32,846 bases of DNA, taken from NCBI GenBank assembly GCA_029255605.1, contig JANLJF010000087.1:1-32846 (forward strand). The letters run 5' to 3'. The notes under the pieces are model-generated. The model was not told where the DNA came from. It saw only the letters and a list, made by a program, of their open reading frames with translations, and did not search any database. Shown here one piece after another: positions 25,298 to 32,846 of this stretch. The position numbers and the translations under genes are program-made. Origin of the DNA: Azovibrio restrictus. GTDB lineage: Bacteria; Bacteroidota; Bacteroidia; Chitinophagales; Chitinophagaceae. Positions within the stretch are counted from its first letter, which is position 1. Every line of letters starts with the position of its first letter.

Positions 25298-26092
25298 ATG
25301 CAGGCATACTTAAATCTTCTTCAACACATATTGGATACGGGCATTTCTAAAAGCGACCGTACCGGCACAGGCACCATCAGCTGCTTTGGCTACCAGATGC
25401 GTTTCGACCTTGAAAAAGGCTTCCCTATGGTGACTACCAAAAAACTGCACCTCAAGTCTATTATTTATGAGCTATTGTGGTTTCTGAATGGTGATACCAA
25501 TGTGAAATACCTGAACGACCACGGCGTAAGCATATGGGATGAATGGGCGAATGAGAATGGCGAGCTGGGGCCGATATATGGTCACCAATGGCGTAGCTGG
25601 ACGGGTGCAGATGGAAAGACATACGACCAGGTAAAAGATGTGCTGCACCAACTAAAGACCAACCCCGATAGTAGGCGTATGATAATTAATGCCTGGAATG
25701 TGGCCGACTTACCCAAAATGGCGTTGAGCCCCTGCCATGCCTTATTCCAGTTTTATGTAGCCAATGGCAGGCTTAGCTGCCAGCTATACCAACGCAGTGC
25801 CGATGTTTTCCTGGGTGTACCCTTCAACATAGCATCCTACGCACTGCTCACTATGATGATGGCGCAGGTATGCGACCTGCAGCCTGGCGAGTTCATCCAT
25901 ACGTTTGGGGATGTGCACCTGTATAATAATCATATAGAGCAGGCCAAACTGCAATTGACGCGCGAACCCTACCCGTTACCTACATTACGCATCAATCCTG
26001 AAGTGAAGGATCTTTTCAGTTTCAGGTTTGAAGATTTTACACTGGAAAATTATCAATCTCATCCTCACATAAAAGCACCTGTTGCTGTTTAA
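25298..26092 (+). CDS. thyA: Thymidylate synthase
   Basis: Converts dUMP to dTMP with methylene-tetrahydrofolate, producing dihydrofolate that the neighbouring folA recycles. The ATG at 25298 gives 264 residues, the same length as E. coli ThyA; the in-frame TTG at 25286 is rejected. Hallmarks are [19 protein letters not shown] near the N-terminus, the catalytic Cys146 in [35 protein letters not shown], and the C-terminus IKAPVAV, all at the usual spacing. A -7 element lies at 25250-25257, and folA follows after 12 bases. Divergent from the glycosyltransferase pair. Confidence 0.98.
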   Translation: MQAYLNLLQHILDTGISKSDRTGTGTISCFGYQMRFDLEKGFPMVTTKKLHLKSIIYELLWFLNGDTNVKYLNDHGVSIWDEWANENGELGPIYGHQWRSWTGADGKTYDQVKDVLHQLKTNPDSRRMIINAWNVADLPKMALSPCHALFQFYVANGRLSCQLYQRSADVFLGVPFNIASYALLTMMMAQVCDLQPGEFIHTFGDVHLYNNHIEQAKLQLTREPYPLPTLRINPEVKDLFSFRFEDFTLENYQSHPHIKAPVAV

Positions 26093-26104
26093 TAACCATA
26101 TACA

Positions 26105-26611
26105 ATGATTCTTTCTGCAATAGTTGCCCTCGATGAAAAGAATGCCATAGGCCGCGATAACCAGCTGCCCTGGCACTTGCCTGAAGATTTGAAATTCTTT
26201 AAGAGAACTACCATAGGCAAGCCTATCCTTATGGGGCGCAAAACCTATGAATCACTCGGTAAGCCATTGCCCAACAGGCTGAACATTGTCATTTCGCGCC
26301 AGGAAGACCTGCAATTGCCGGAAGGTGTTTTACGTTATAGCAATCTGCAGGATGGCATTAAAAGGCTGGAAGCAGAAGGTACGGAAGAAGGCTTTATTAT
26401 TGGTGGGGGCCACATATTTGCAGAAACTATCAACCAGCTGGATAGGTTGTACATTACCGTAGTACATACGGTGATAAACGATGCAGAAGTATTCTTTCCG
26501 CATATAGATCATGCACACTGGAAGCTGGCATGGGATGAAGTCCATACGGCCGATGATAAGCATGCCTACGCTTACACCTTTCAGCAATGGGAAAGGGTAA
26601 AAGAGATATGA
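26105..26611 (+). CDS. folA: Dihydrofolate reductase
   Basis: Reduces dihydrofolate to tetrahydrofolate with NADPH. It has 168 residues, normal for bacterial DHFR. Features are ALDEKNAIGRDNQLPWHLPEDLKFFK, with the substrate-binding acid at Asp28, the PILMGRKTYESLG cofactor-binding segment, and IIGGGHIFAETI. It is placed 12 bases after thyA, so dihydrofolate made by thymidylate synthase is recycled by its operon partner. Its stop codon overlaps the start codon of the next small ORF (ATGA). Confidence 0.98.
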   Translation: MILSAIVALDEKNAIGRDNQLPWHLPEDLKFFKRTTIGKPILMGRKTYESLGKPLPNRLNIVISRQEDLQLPEGVLRYSNLQDGIKRLEAEGTEEGFIIGGGHIFAETINQLDRLYITVVHTVINDAEVFFPHIDHAHWKLAWDEVHTADDKHAYAYTFQQWERVKEI

Positions 26612-26985
26612 CAACCCACGCCCTGCTGCAATACCTTAAATATCGCTGGCATGCCAAAACCCGGCATGGTATCCATTCTCCGTTTGTATATGCTTTTATC
26701 GATAATTGCCTCGGCAGAAAATCTGCCGACAGTCTGCAGCAGCGCATCAATACATATTTTGACGGTAAAATAGCCTGGATAAACACACCGGTAGAAACTT
26801 TACCAACTGCATCTATCATCGCGATCAAAAACATTCATAAAACTGCCGTAAATACCCAAGGATGGGATGCACTACGCGCGGACAAGCAATTTCAGCTAAG
26901 TATAGATATTTATAATGTAGGATTGCTGGTGCGCATACCCGAAGTGAAAGAAAAGCAACATTTCATTTTAAAATACCCACTATAA
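26608..26985 (+). CDS. Small ORF resembling a methyltransferase with its SAM-binding core missing
   Basis: A 125-residue protein starting at an ATG that overlaps the folA stop (ATGA), so translation is probably coupled. No exact family is certain. Residues 7-35 (LQYLKYRWHAKTRHGIHSPFVYAF) resemble the N-terminus of Bacteroidota class I SAM methyltransferases that carry the HGxHSPFV motif. Residues about 69-123 (SIIAIKNIHK, GWDALRAD, LSIDIYNVGLL, EKQHFILKY) resemble the C-terminal end of the same proteins. The middle, which would hold the Rossmann strands and the SAM-binding glycine loop, is shrunk to about 30 residues without such motifs. Full-length family members have roughly 220-260 residues as I recall them. 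The frame is open, so this is either an internally deleted remnant or a stand-alone small protein with a new role. Confidence 0.65.
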   Translation: MTTHALLQYLKYRWHAKTRHGIHSPFVYAFIDNCLGRKSADSLQQRINTYFDGKIAWINTPVETLPTASIIAIKNIHKTAVNTQGWDALRADKQFQLSIDIYNVGLLVRIPEVKEKQHFILKYPL

Positions 26986-27013
26986 AAAATGCCCGCAGAC
27001 AGCGGGCATTTTT
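26985..27013. terminator. Bidirectional terminator between the thyA operon and the clpX unit
   Basis: A 12-bp inverted repeat (26985-26996 and 27002-27013) with loop AGACA has core GCCCGC/GCGGGC flanked by A and T runs. It begins at the stop codon of the small ORF ending at 26985 and ends 6 bases beyond the end of the convergent gene. Confidence 0.88.
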
Positions 27014-27018
27014 AGTAT

Positions 27019-27339
27019 CTATTTATTATCATCCTTCTTCATAAAGCCTTTCAGTTTGTCCAGTGCATCTTTGGTAGCGTTCTGGGCATCTTTGGCCCAA
27101 TCGCCCATTTTCTCACCGGCATCTTTGGCAAACTCCTCTGTATTCTCTTTAGCAGTGCTGGCTACATTCTTCATTTTGTCCATCAGGCTTTCATCCTCGG
27201 TCAGAAAGTTGTCTATCATACCATGCATCATAGGCGGCACTTTGCCTTTTATGAATTCCGTAATGGTTTGCAGTGCTTTTACAGCTTGCTCTTCCGTAAG
27301 GCCGGCTTTTTGTTTTAGTTGCTCCAGTAAGTTGTCCAT
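27019..27339 (-). CDS. Small charged helical protein (LEA-like), function unknown
   Basis: A 106-residue cytoplasmic protein without signal peptide or membrane helix. Residues 1-50 form hydrophobic-patterned helices (LLEQLKQKAGLTEEQAVKALQTI). Residues about 55-106 are a run of Lys/Asp/Glu/Ala with an 11-residue-like pattern (TAKENTEEFAKDAG, KMGDWAKDAQN, ATKDALDKLKGF), as in group 3 LEA or apolipoprotein-like amphipathic helices. Such proteins protect membranes or other proteins under desiccation or stress. I do not recognise a defined family. It lies 31 bases after clpX on the same strand and ends at the terminator 26985-27013, so it is probably co-transcribed with clpX. Confidence 0.7.
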   Translation of the reverse strand: MDNLLEQLKQKAGLTEEQAVKALQTITEFIKGKVPPMMHGMIDNFLTEDESLMDKMKNVASTAKENTEEFAKDAGEKMGDWAKDAQNATKDALDKLKGFMKKDDNK

Positions 27340-27370
27340 AGTTGTATGTTATGTTTAAGGATGAACTAAA

Positions 27371-28615
27371 TTATGCCGCCTTTAAGTAGTCCAGCTTCGA
27401 GTGCTCCAGCATTTGCTTGGCATAGTCAAGGCTCAACACAAACGTGCCATCATGTTTTTCAGATGGCAGGTCAAACATCGCATCTGTCAATATCATTTCA
27501 CAGATGGCGCGCAGTCCGCGTCCCCCCAGTTTGAACTCGATAGCTTTCTGCACCATATAGTCCAGCGCTGCATCTTCCACTTCCAGTTGGATGCCCTCGT
27601 ATTCAAATAGTTTTTTGTATTGTTTCACCAGTGCATTCTTAGGCTCTGTCAGTATGCGCTTCAGTGCGGCAGGGTCCAGCGGATTCAGGTAGGTAACTAT
27701 AGGCAGGCGGCCCAACAGTTCCGGTATTAACCCAAAGGTGCGCAGGTCCTGTGCGTTTACATACTGCAGCAGGTTAGCCCTGTCTATATCCTTATTCGCT
27801 TTTATAGAGTTGAAGCCCAGTGCCGATGTCTGTACCCTGCGGGCTATCATTTTATCAATGCCTTCAAAAGCACCGCCGCATATAAAGAGTATGTTCTGTG
27901 TATTCACCTTCACCATCTTCTGTTCGGGGTGCTTACGGCCGCCTTGTGGTGGCACCAACACTTCAGAACCTTCCAGCAGCTTCAGCATGGCTTGCTGCAC
28001 ACCTTCACCGCTCACATCGCGGGTGATGGATGGGTTATCACTCTTACGGCCTATTTTATCTATCTCGTCTATATACACGATACCGCGTTCCGCAGCGGCT
28101 ACATCAAAATTGCAAGACTGCAGCAGGCGCGAAAGGATGCTTTCTACGTCCTCACCCACATAGCCGGCTTCGGTAAACACCGTAGCATCTACTATAGCAA
28201 ACGGCAATTGCAGCAGGCGGGCTATAGTTTTAGCCAGCAGGGTTTTACCCGTACCGGTTTCACCTACCATTATGATGTTTGATTTTTCTATTTCCACATC
28301 GTCCTGCACCGGTTGCATCAGGCGCTTGTAGTGGTTATACATAGCCACGGCCATCACTTTCTTCGCATCATCCTGGCCTATTACATATTGGTCCAGGAAT
28401 GCTTTTATCTCACGTGGCTTATATAGCTTGTGTTGCTGCAGGTCGCTTTTATTGGTTTTTGTTTTGCTGGCATCACCATTCGTTTCCTGCAGCAGATGAT
28501 GTGCGTTTTCAATACACTGGTCACAAATATTGCCTTTCATGCCGGTAAAGAGGATATTTACCTCGCTCTCCGCCCGGTCGCAAAAGGAACATTTTCTTTC
28601 TGTCTGCTTTGGCAT
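27371..28615 (-). CDS. clpX: ATP-dependent Clp protease ATP-binding subunit ClpX
   Basis: AAA+ unfoldase that recognises tagged or native substrates and feeds them to ClpP. It has 414 residues, the normal length. The N-terminal zinc-binding domain has Cys9, Cys12, Cys31 and Cys34. The AAA+ part has Walker A GETGTGKT (118-125), the pore loop GYVG (151-154), Walker B IVYIDEID (179-186), the RKH loop (227-229), and an LGF loop (266-268) where E. coli has IGF, the contact to ClpP. The closing stretch [22 protein letters not shown] is canonical. clpP is not next to it in this window. A -7 element lies 21 bases before its start, and a small charged protein is encoded 31 bases downstream. Confidence 0.98.
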   Translation of the reverse strand: MPKQTERKCSFCDRAESEVNILFTGMKGNICDQCIENAHHLLQETNGDASKTKTNKSDLQQHKLYKPREIKAFLDQYVIGQDDAKKVMAVAMYNHYKRLMQPVQDDVEIEKSNIIMVGETGTGKTLLAKTIARLLQLPFAIVDATVFTEAGYVGEDVESILSRLLQSCNFDVAAAERGIVYIDEIDKIGRKSDNPSITRDVSGEGVQQAMLKLLEGSEVLVPPQGGRKHPEQKMVKVNTQNILFICGGAFEGIDKMIARRVQTSALGFNSIKANKDIDRANLLQYVNAQDLRTFGLIPELLGRLPIVTYLNPLDPAALKRILTEPKNALVKQYKKLFEYEGIQLEVEDAALDYMVQKAIEFKLGGRGLRAICEMILTDAMFDLPSEKHDGTFVLSLDYAKQMLEHSKLDYLKAA

Positions 28616-28635
28616 TATTGCAATTGTTTAATGTG

Positions 28636-28643
28636 CAAAGGTA
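28636..28643 (-). promoter_or_regulatory. Putative -7 element of clpX
   Basis: Read on the minus strand the bases are TACCTTTG, a perfect TAnnTTTG. Transcription would begin about 15 bases before the ATG. The 109-base gap between clpX and the divergent priA must hold the promoters of both genes. No clear -33 box is seen at proper spacing. Confidence 0.4.
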
Positions 28644-28724
28644 CGATAATTAGCTTGATTAGTAATATGAGTTGAATAGCAGGGCTTATGCTAAAACAAC
28701 GGTAATAAACTAACTTGCAGCAAT

Positions 28725-31208
28725 ATGTCTTCGCTTTTTGCAGAGAGAAATACTGGTGCTGCCCACTTTGCAGATGTTATATTACCGCTCAACCTGCCAC
28801 AGGTACTCATATATGGCATTCCGCACGAAATGCAGGATGTGCTGCGCCCCGGCATGCGTGTAGAAGTATCTCTGGGCAAGAACAAATTATACGCTGCCGT
28901 AGTCGAACGCATTCACAATGATGCCCCGGAAGCTTACCAGGTAAAACCCATTCGCAATATCATTGATGAAGAGCCTATTGTAAATGAAATACAACTGGCC
29001 TTCTGGCGGTGGATAGCACAATATTATATAGCTGCCCCCGGCGAGGTCATGCAATCGGCACTGCCTGCACACCTGAAACTGGCCGGCGAAACCAGGTTGC
29101 AATGGGTAGGGCAGGAAGATGTGCTCTACGAATGGAGCGATGCCACCTACCCTGCTGCTGAAGCATTAATAAACCGTGGCGAACTGACACTCAGCGAATT
29201 GCGCTCATTGATTGGCAACAGGTATCTTACCTGCGTTATCAATGAGTTGCTGGAAAACCAGGCAGTGCAGATACATGACGAGCTGGAAACGGCCTACCGC
29301 CCCCGTACAGAAAAAGTTGTGCAGTTATCGCAGGCATATACAGGTGATGAAGCCATGCACCGCCTTTTCGATGAGCTGGCACGCGCCCCCAAGCAATTAG
29401 ATGTGCTGATGGCTTATACAGAGCTGTCTATCAAAAACAAAGTAGTGCGCCAGCAGGAATTGCTGGAACGAAGTGGCGCAACCGCTACACAAGTAAAATC
29501 CCTGGCTGAAAAGGGCATTTTCCATATCAAAGAAATAGCTGTTGACCGGTTGGCATTTTCAGGCACGCAGGAAATAAAAGAAATTGAATTCACCCTCGCA
29601 CAGCAACAGGCATATGCTACCCTTGAAAAGGGGCTGGAGGAAAAAGATGTAGCCTTGCTGCAAGGCGTTACCGGCAGTGGTAAAACACTGCTCTATATTC
29701 ATAAAATAAAAGAATGTATTGCTTCGGGGAAGCAGGCTTTATTCATGCTGCCCGAAATAGCACTTACCACACAGTTGGTAAACAGGCTATACGCTTACTT
29801 TGGTGAGGAGCTGGGCGTATACCACTCGCGCTTTAGTAACAACGAACGCGTAGAAATATGGGAAAAAGTGCGCCAGAGAAAATACAAAGTAGTAATCGGC
29901 CCGCGCTCAGCGTTATGGTTGCCATACAATCATCTGGGCCTTATCATTGTAGATGAGGAGCACGATATGTCTTACAAGCAGAAAGACCCTGCCCCGCGCT
30001 TTCATGCCCGCGATGCAGCTATCTACCTCGCTGCACTGCATAAGTCTAAAGTGATACTCGGTTCTGCTACACCTTCTGTTGAAAGCCTGTACAATGCCAA
30101 ACAAGGTAAGTATGCCTTCGTGCAACTGGCGGAAAGATACATGGGTGTTAAAATGCCTGCTATCGAGCTGGTAAATGCTGCCTCGCTCGAACAGTATCGC
30201 AAGCAGGGCATCCGTTTGATAACACCCGAATTATACTTAGCCATATCCGAAGAGCTCGCCAAAAAGAAGCAAGTCATCTTGTTTCAGAACCGGCGGGGGT
30301 ATGCGCCCTTCCAGCTTTGCACGATGTGTGGCTGGGTGCCGCAGTGCAAAAATTGCGCGGTATCACTCACCTATCACAAAAGCACCGATAAACTGCATTG
30401 CCACTATTGCGGACAAAAGTCTGCTATTGTGCATACCTGCCCCTCCTGTGGCAGCAATCGCATACAAAGCAAAACCTTCGGTACCGAAAAGATAGAGGAG
30501 GAAATACAGCAGCTTTTTCCGCAGGCACGCACTGCGCGTATGGATGTAGATAGCATGCGTGGCAAGCAAAGTTTCAATCAATTGATGGAACAATTGGAGA
30601 AACAAAAAATAGACATCCTGATAGGCACGCAGATGGTAGTAAAAGGGCTCGACTTTGCATCTGTATCCCTCGTAGGCATCCTCAGTGCAGATAGCTTATT
30701 AAGCTATCCCGATTTCCGTGTCAACGAGCGTGCCTTTCAACTAATGGAGCAGGTAAGCGGCCGCGCCGGCAGGGCCGATGGCGCAGGCCGAGTATTGATA
30801 CAAGGCCATAACTTACAACACCCTGCATTGCAATGGGTACAGCAGCACGATGTAGCAGCTTTTTATGAGAACGAGATACGCTATCGGGAGTATTTCTCCT
30901 ACCCCCCTTTCAGCAGGCTTATAAAAATAACTTTCAAACACAAGGATGAGCCCAAAGCTATAGAAGCCGCCACGCAACTGGTTACGGCATTGCAGCAGGT
31001 AGAGGCCATCCATGTACAGGGCCCTGTACCTGCATTGGTATCGCGCATCAAAAACCTGTATATACAGGAGGTATGGATAAAATGCCCGCGCGACAGCCGC
31101 ACAATGGAACAGGTAAAAACATTCCTGAAACAACAGAAACAATACATCACCGGCATCAAAGGCAATAACAGCCTGCAGATAATATTTGATGTAGACCCTG
31201 CATCATAA
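28725..31208 (+). CDS. priA: Primosomal protein N' (replication restart helicase PriA)
   Basis: Recognises stalled or repaired forks and reloads the replisome. It has 827 residues, longer than the 732 of E. coli. The N-terminal DNA-binding region spans about 1-200. Walker A GVTGSGKT is at 313-320, DEEH at 410-413, and GSATPS follows. The zinc-binding cluster starts at Cys532 (CTMCGWVPQCKNC, then CHYCG and CPSCG). The helicase C-terminal motifs are GTQMVVKGLDF and QVSGRAGR. The gene is divergent from clpX. Its stop codon falls on the A run of a minus-strand terminator, and no good plus-strand terminator follows. Confidence 0.97.
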   Translation: MSSLFAERNTGAAHFADVILPLNLPQVLIYGIPHEMQDVLRPGMRVEVSLGKNKLYAAVVERIHNDAPEAYQVKPIRNIIDEEPIVNEIQLAFWRWIAQYYIAAPGEVMQSALPAHLKLAGETRLQWVGQEDVLYEWSDATYPAAEALINRGELTLSELRSLIGNRYLTCVINELLENQAVQIHDELETAYRPRTEKVVQLSQAYTGDEAMHRLFDELARAPKQLDVLMAYTELSIKNKVVRQQELLERSGATATQVKSLAEKGIFHIKEIAVDRLAFSGTQEIKEIEFTLAQQQAYATLEKGLEEKDVALLQGVTGSGKTLLYIHKIKECIASGKQALFMLPEIALTTQLVNRLYAYFGEELGVYHSRFSNNERVEIWEKVRQRKYKVVIGPRSALWLPYNHLGLIIVDEEHDMSYKQKDPAPRFHARDAAIYLAALHKSKVILGSATPSVESLYNAKQGKYAFVQLAERYMGVKMPAIELVNAASLEQYRKQGIRLITPELYLAISEELAKKKQVILFQNRRGYAPFQLCTMCGWVPQCKNCAVSLTYHKSTDKLHCHYCGQKSAIVHTCPSCGSNRIQSKTFGTEKIEEEIQQLFPQARTARMDVDSMRGKQSFNQLMEQLEKQKIDILIGTQMVVKGLDFASVSLVGILSADSLLSYPDFRVNERAFQLMEQVSGRAGRADGAGRVLIQGHNLQHPALQWVQQHDVAAFYENEIRYREYFSYPPFSRLIKITFKHKDEPKAIEAATQLVTALQQVEAIHVQGPVPALVSRIKNLYIQEVWIKCPRDSRTMEQVKTFLKQQKQYITGIKGNNSLQIIFDVDPAS

Positions 31209-31234
31209 AAAAAGCAGGGCCATTTTAGCCCTGC
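31207..31234 (-). terminator. Terminator of the ferritin-like pair
   Basis: A 7-bp stem (31214-31220 and 31228-31234, GCAGGGC/GCCCTGC) is followed, in minus-strand sense, by seven T (31213-31207). It lies 24 bases beyond the minus-strand stop at 31259 and overlaps the priA stop codon. There is no T run on the plus strand, so it works in one direction only. Confidence 0.8.
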
Positions 31235-31258
31235 CTCCAAAATTTGTATATCGTCCCT

Positions 31259-32074
31259 TTACGGTTTTATAAACTTCGACATAAAGGCATTGGCATCTGC
31301 CACACCCATTGGCTCATCAAAAGCTGCCGTAGCTGCATCAAAAGAGATTGCGAAGCCATTCACACCTTCTGCATTGCTATTAGATTGCTTAGTGTTGTCT
31401 TCGCCCTGGTATGCTTTCTGTATCTCACCCACTATGCTATATGCATTGGTACCGGTTATCCATGGCATGATGTCTGAACCTCCCAGGTTGCGGCGCAGCA
31501 GGCGCACGTGCGCTGCATGGCGGGCTATGGTGGTCATCATGTTCACAGCATCGCTGCGAAAGGCCTTATTGGTCAGCAGGTTTTTTATCGATGTCTGGTA
31601 CATACGTACACCTACATCTTCCAGCGCATGTGCCAATGTCAAATAAGTAGCGTAGTTGGTAAATACATCCGGTAAGGCATTTTTTGCCTTAAAGTCATAT
31701 GTCGGAACCGTTGGTACCGTATTGTTTGTTTTAGTCAGGTAATATATCCAGAAGGCTATGTGCTTGTCTTTCTGATCCAGCATTTTCTGGAAGTCGCCCT
31801 GCGCATCCGCTGGTATCAGCCCCGTAGCCGCCAGCCCTTCTCTGATATAAGCCGCCTGCATATAGCTAATACCTAATGCAAATACGATAGCTTCCGCAAG
31901 TATATCCGTTGTTTTGGCTTGTGCTTTATTAAATACGGAAGATGCGGCCAATGGTACAGCAGCCAGCGCCAGCTTACTGCCAAAGCTTTTCAGGATGCTG
32001 CGGCGGCCTTCGGTTTTTTCAAATGTTTCAGGGTTTGTATTACCCAGTTCGTTAAGTATATGTGCGAATTTCAT
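31259..32074 (-). CDS. Exported ferritin-like domain protein with degraded diiron site
   Basis: A 271-residue ferritin-like protein of the exported Bacteroidota type. The N-terminus has a twin-arginine-like segment (GRRSILKSFG at 23-32, then LALAAVPLAASSVF) followed by four-helix-bundle sequence. Aligned by eye with the upstream paralogue, Gln73 and Lys102 stand where that protein has the metal ligands Glu73 and Glu103, while His105, Glu152 and His186 are kept. The diiron centre therefore seems incomplete. It begins 11 bases after the paralogue, so the two are co-transcribed and may form one complex. The final segment (about 200-271) is an extension not seen in the partner. Role unknown: iron storage, redox or structural. 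Confidence 0.8.
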   Translation of the reverse strand: MKFAHILNELGNTNPETFEKTEGRRSILKSFGSKLALAAVPLAASSVFNKAQAKTTDILAEAIVFALGISYMQAAYIREGLAATGLIPADAQGDFQKMLDQKDKHIAFWIYYLTKTNNTVPTVPTYDFKAKNALPDVFTNYATYLTLAHALEDVGVRMYQTSIKNLLTNKAFRSDAVNMMTTIARHAAHVRLLRRNLGGSDIMPWITGTNAYSIVGEIQKAYQGEDNTKQSNSNAEGVNGFAISFDAATAAFDEPMGVADANAFMSKFIKP

Positions 32075-32085
32075 TTGCTGCCTTT

Positions 32086-32775
32086 TTAATATTTAGGTAA
32101 ATAGATACCGCTGATTTCCCTTTTGAAGAATTTCCTGGTTACATCCAATGAGCTTTGCGGGTCTTGCGGTATTTCCATACCATTGGTATCTGCCTTTTCC
32201 GAAAAGCTTCCGAAATAAACGAAATCATTGATGAGCGATGAATGGCGTGCATCCACTGCAGTTATCTTGCTCAGCAATACCAGGTGTTCCACCGCTATCA
32301 GCAGTTTGCAAATGCCATTTAGTCCCGCTACTGACATTTCTTCAAACTGTTTGGCTTTAGCATACACACTGTTTTTCTCGTTGAAGTCTATAGAGCTGAA
32401 ATCTGTTTCAAGTGTTGGTATGGCTGCAGTGCCCAAGTGGTTCTTCAGTATCTCGCGGTGCGCCAGTTCCTGGTCGCGTATAGCGGTAAAAATACCGATC
32501 TCCGTATGCGTCATGCCCACAAACTTGCGTTTCAAGGCTTCCGTGTAAAATGCAGCTTCCAGTTGCTGCAGCAGGTAGGCATAATTCAAAAGACCTTCGT
32601 CATTGCTACCCAGGTTCAAGGCATCACCGGTAGATGGCACAGGGTCTGGGTCTTTAGAGCAGGAGGCTATCAGCAAACCGGCACCTGCCAGCGCGCCTGC
32701 ATAATTCAGAAACTTCCTGCGCGATACGCCACCATTCTCAGTCGTTTCGGCGCCTTGCTTCATAATGACTTTCAT
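32086..32775 (-). CDS. Tat-exported ferritin-like lipoprotein
   Basis: A 229-residue ferritin-like protein from the ATG at 32775; a later ATG at 32763 is also possible, and the longer GTG-initiated form is rejected. A twin-arginine motif SRRKFLNYAG is followed by a hydrophobic stretch and lipobox IASC, giving lipidated Cys39. Export of a folded, metal-loaded protein via Tat is implied. The four-helix bundle has Glu73 (QLEAAFY), Glu103 and His106 (DQELAHREIL), Glu163 (AVEHLVL) and His178 (ARHSSL), a set fitting a diiron site. It is upstream of its paralogue and the pair ends at the terminator 31207-31234. The function of these exported ferritin-like proteins is not established. Confidence 0.83.
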   Translation of the reverse strand: MKVIMKQGAETTENGGVSRRKFLNYAGALAGAGLLIASCSKDPDPVPSTGDALNLGSNDEGLLNYAYLLQQLEAAFYTEALKRKFVGMTHTEIGIFTAIRDQELAHREILKNHLGTAAIPTLETDFSSIDFNEKNSVYAKAKQFEEMSVAGLNGICKLLIAVEHLVLLSKITAVDARHSSLINDFVYFGSFSEKADTNGMEIPQDPQSSLDVTRKFFKREISGIYLPKY

Positions 32776-32846
32776 AAGTAGCTTATTGAAAGAGTAAGTG
32801 CTGGTGCACAGGATACGGCATGCCACCCAAAGCTGTTCTAGTTCCA

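Noticed and set aside
26608-26985. Ordinary hypothetical protein with no relation to known families
   Set aside because: Both ends resemble the ends of a methyltransferase family, so a deletion derivative is the better explanation, though it needs a profile search.
1-32846. Defence system, prophage, integrated element or CRISPR array
   Set aside because: Every sizeable ORF that is not a shadow belongs to housekeeping or typical Bacteroidota families; no integrase, transposase, repeat-spacer pattern, tRNA-flanked junction or clear compositional shift was seen.

Overview
The window looks like a chromosomal segment of a Bacteroidota bacterium, most likely Chitinophagaceae-like. The grounds are protein families typical of that phylum: type IX secretion (T9SS) C-terminal sorting domains, a SprB-type repeat, DUF4290 next to murA, an alternative complex III operon fused to a caa3-type oxidase, and a Rho factor with a large disordered insertion. 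Several start regions also carry the phylum's -7 promoter element TAnnTTTG, and Shine-Dalgarno sequences are weak. I saw no rRNA, tRNA, CRISPR array, insertion sequence or phage gene. There is no gene-free stretch over 300 bases. The largest gaps are 1-285 (rho leader), 5253-5549 (a palindrome and a terminator) and 17286-17549 (the promoter region of the respiratory operon).

Layout. 286-1956 (+) is rho, ending in a strong bidirectional terminator shared with a convergent secreted T9SS protein (2030-4648, -). A small NTF2-fold secreted protein follows (4833-5252, -). 5550-17285 (-) is one long respiratory operon in the order actA-actB-actC-actD-actE-actF-coxB-coxA. It encodes alternative complex III (quinol oxidation, electron transfer through Fe-S clusters and c hemes) and the two catalytic subunits of an A-type cytochrome c oxidase. 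Subunits III and IV of the oxidase are not in the window. 17550-20774 (-) holds an atypical short-chain dehydrogenase and a second T9SS-secreted protein built from Ig-like modules.

20969-22993 (+) is DUF4290-murA. It is followed by a convergent terminator and an outer-membrane beta-barrel protein (-), then a minus-strand pair of gamma-carbonic-anhydrase-like protein and family 2 glycosyltransferase. 25298-26985 (+) is a compact thyA-folA operon plus a translationally coupled small ORF that looks like a methyltransferase lacking its SAM-binding core. 27019-28615 (-) is clpX with a small LEA-like protein downstream. 28725-31208 (+) is priA. The window ends with two paralogous exported ferritin-like proteins (-), one of which seems to have lost part of its diiron site.

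Most of the window is core housekeeping: termination, respiration, peptidoglycan precursor synthesis, folate/dTMP metabolism, proteolysis and replication restart. No clear defence or mobile system is visible. The most interesting points are the heme content and His-rich segments of the ACIII operon, the hollowed-out methyltransferase ORF, the pseudo-ferritin pair, the Cys-to-Asp MurA active site, the SDR lacking its Tyr/Lys pair, and the disordered Rho insertion.
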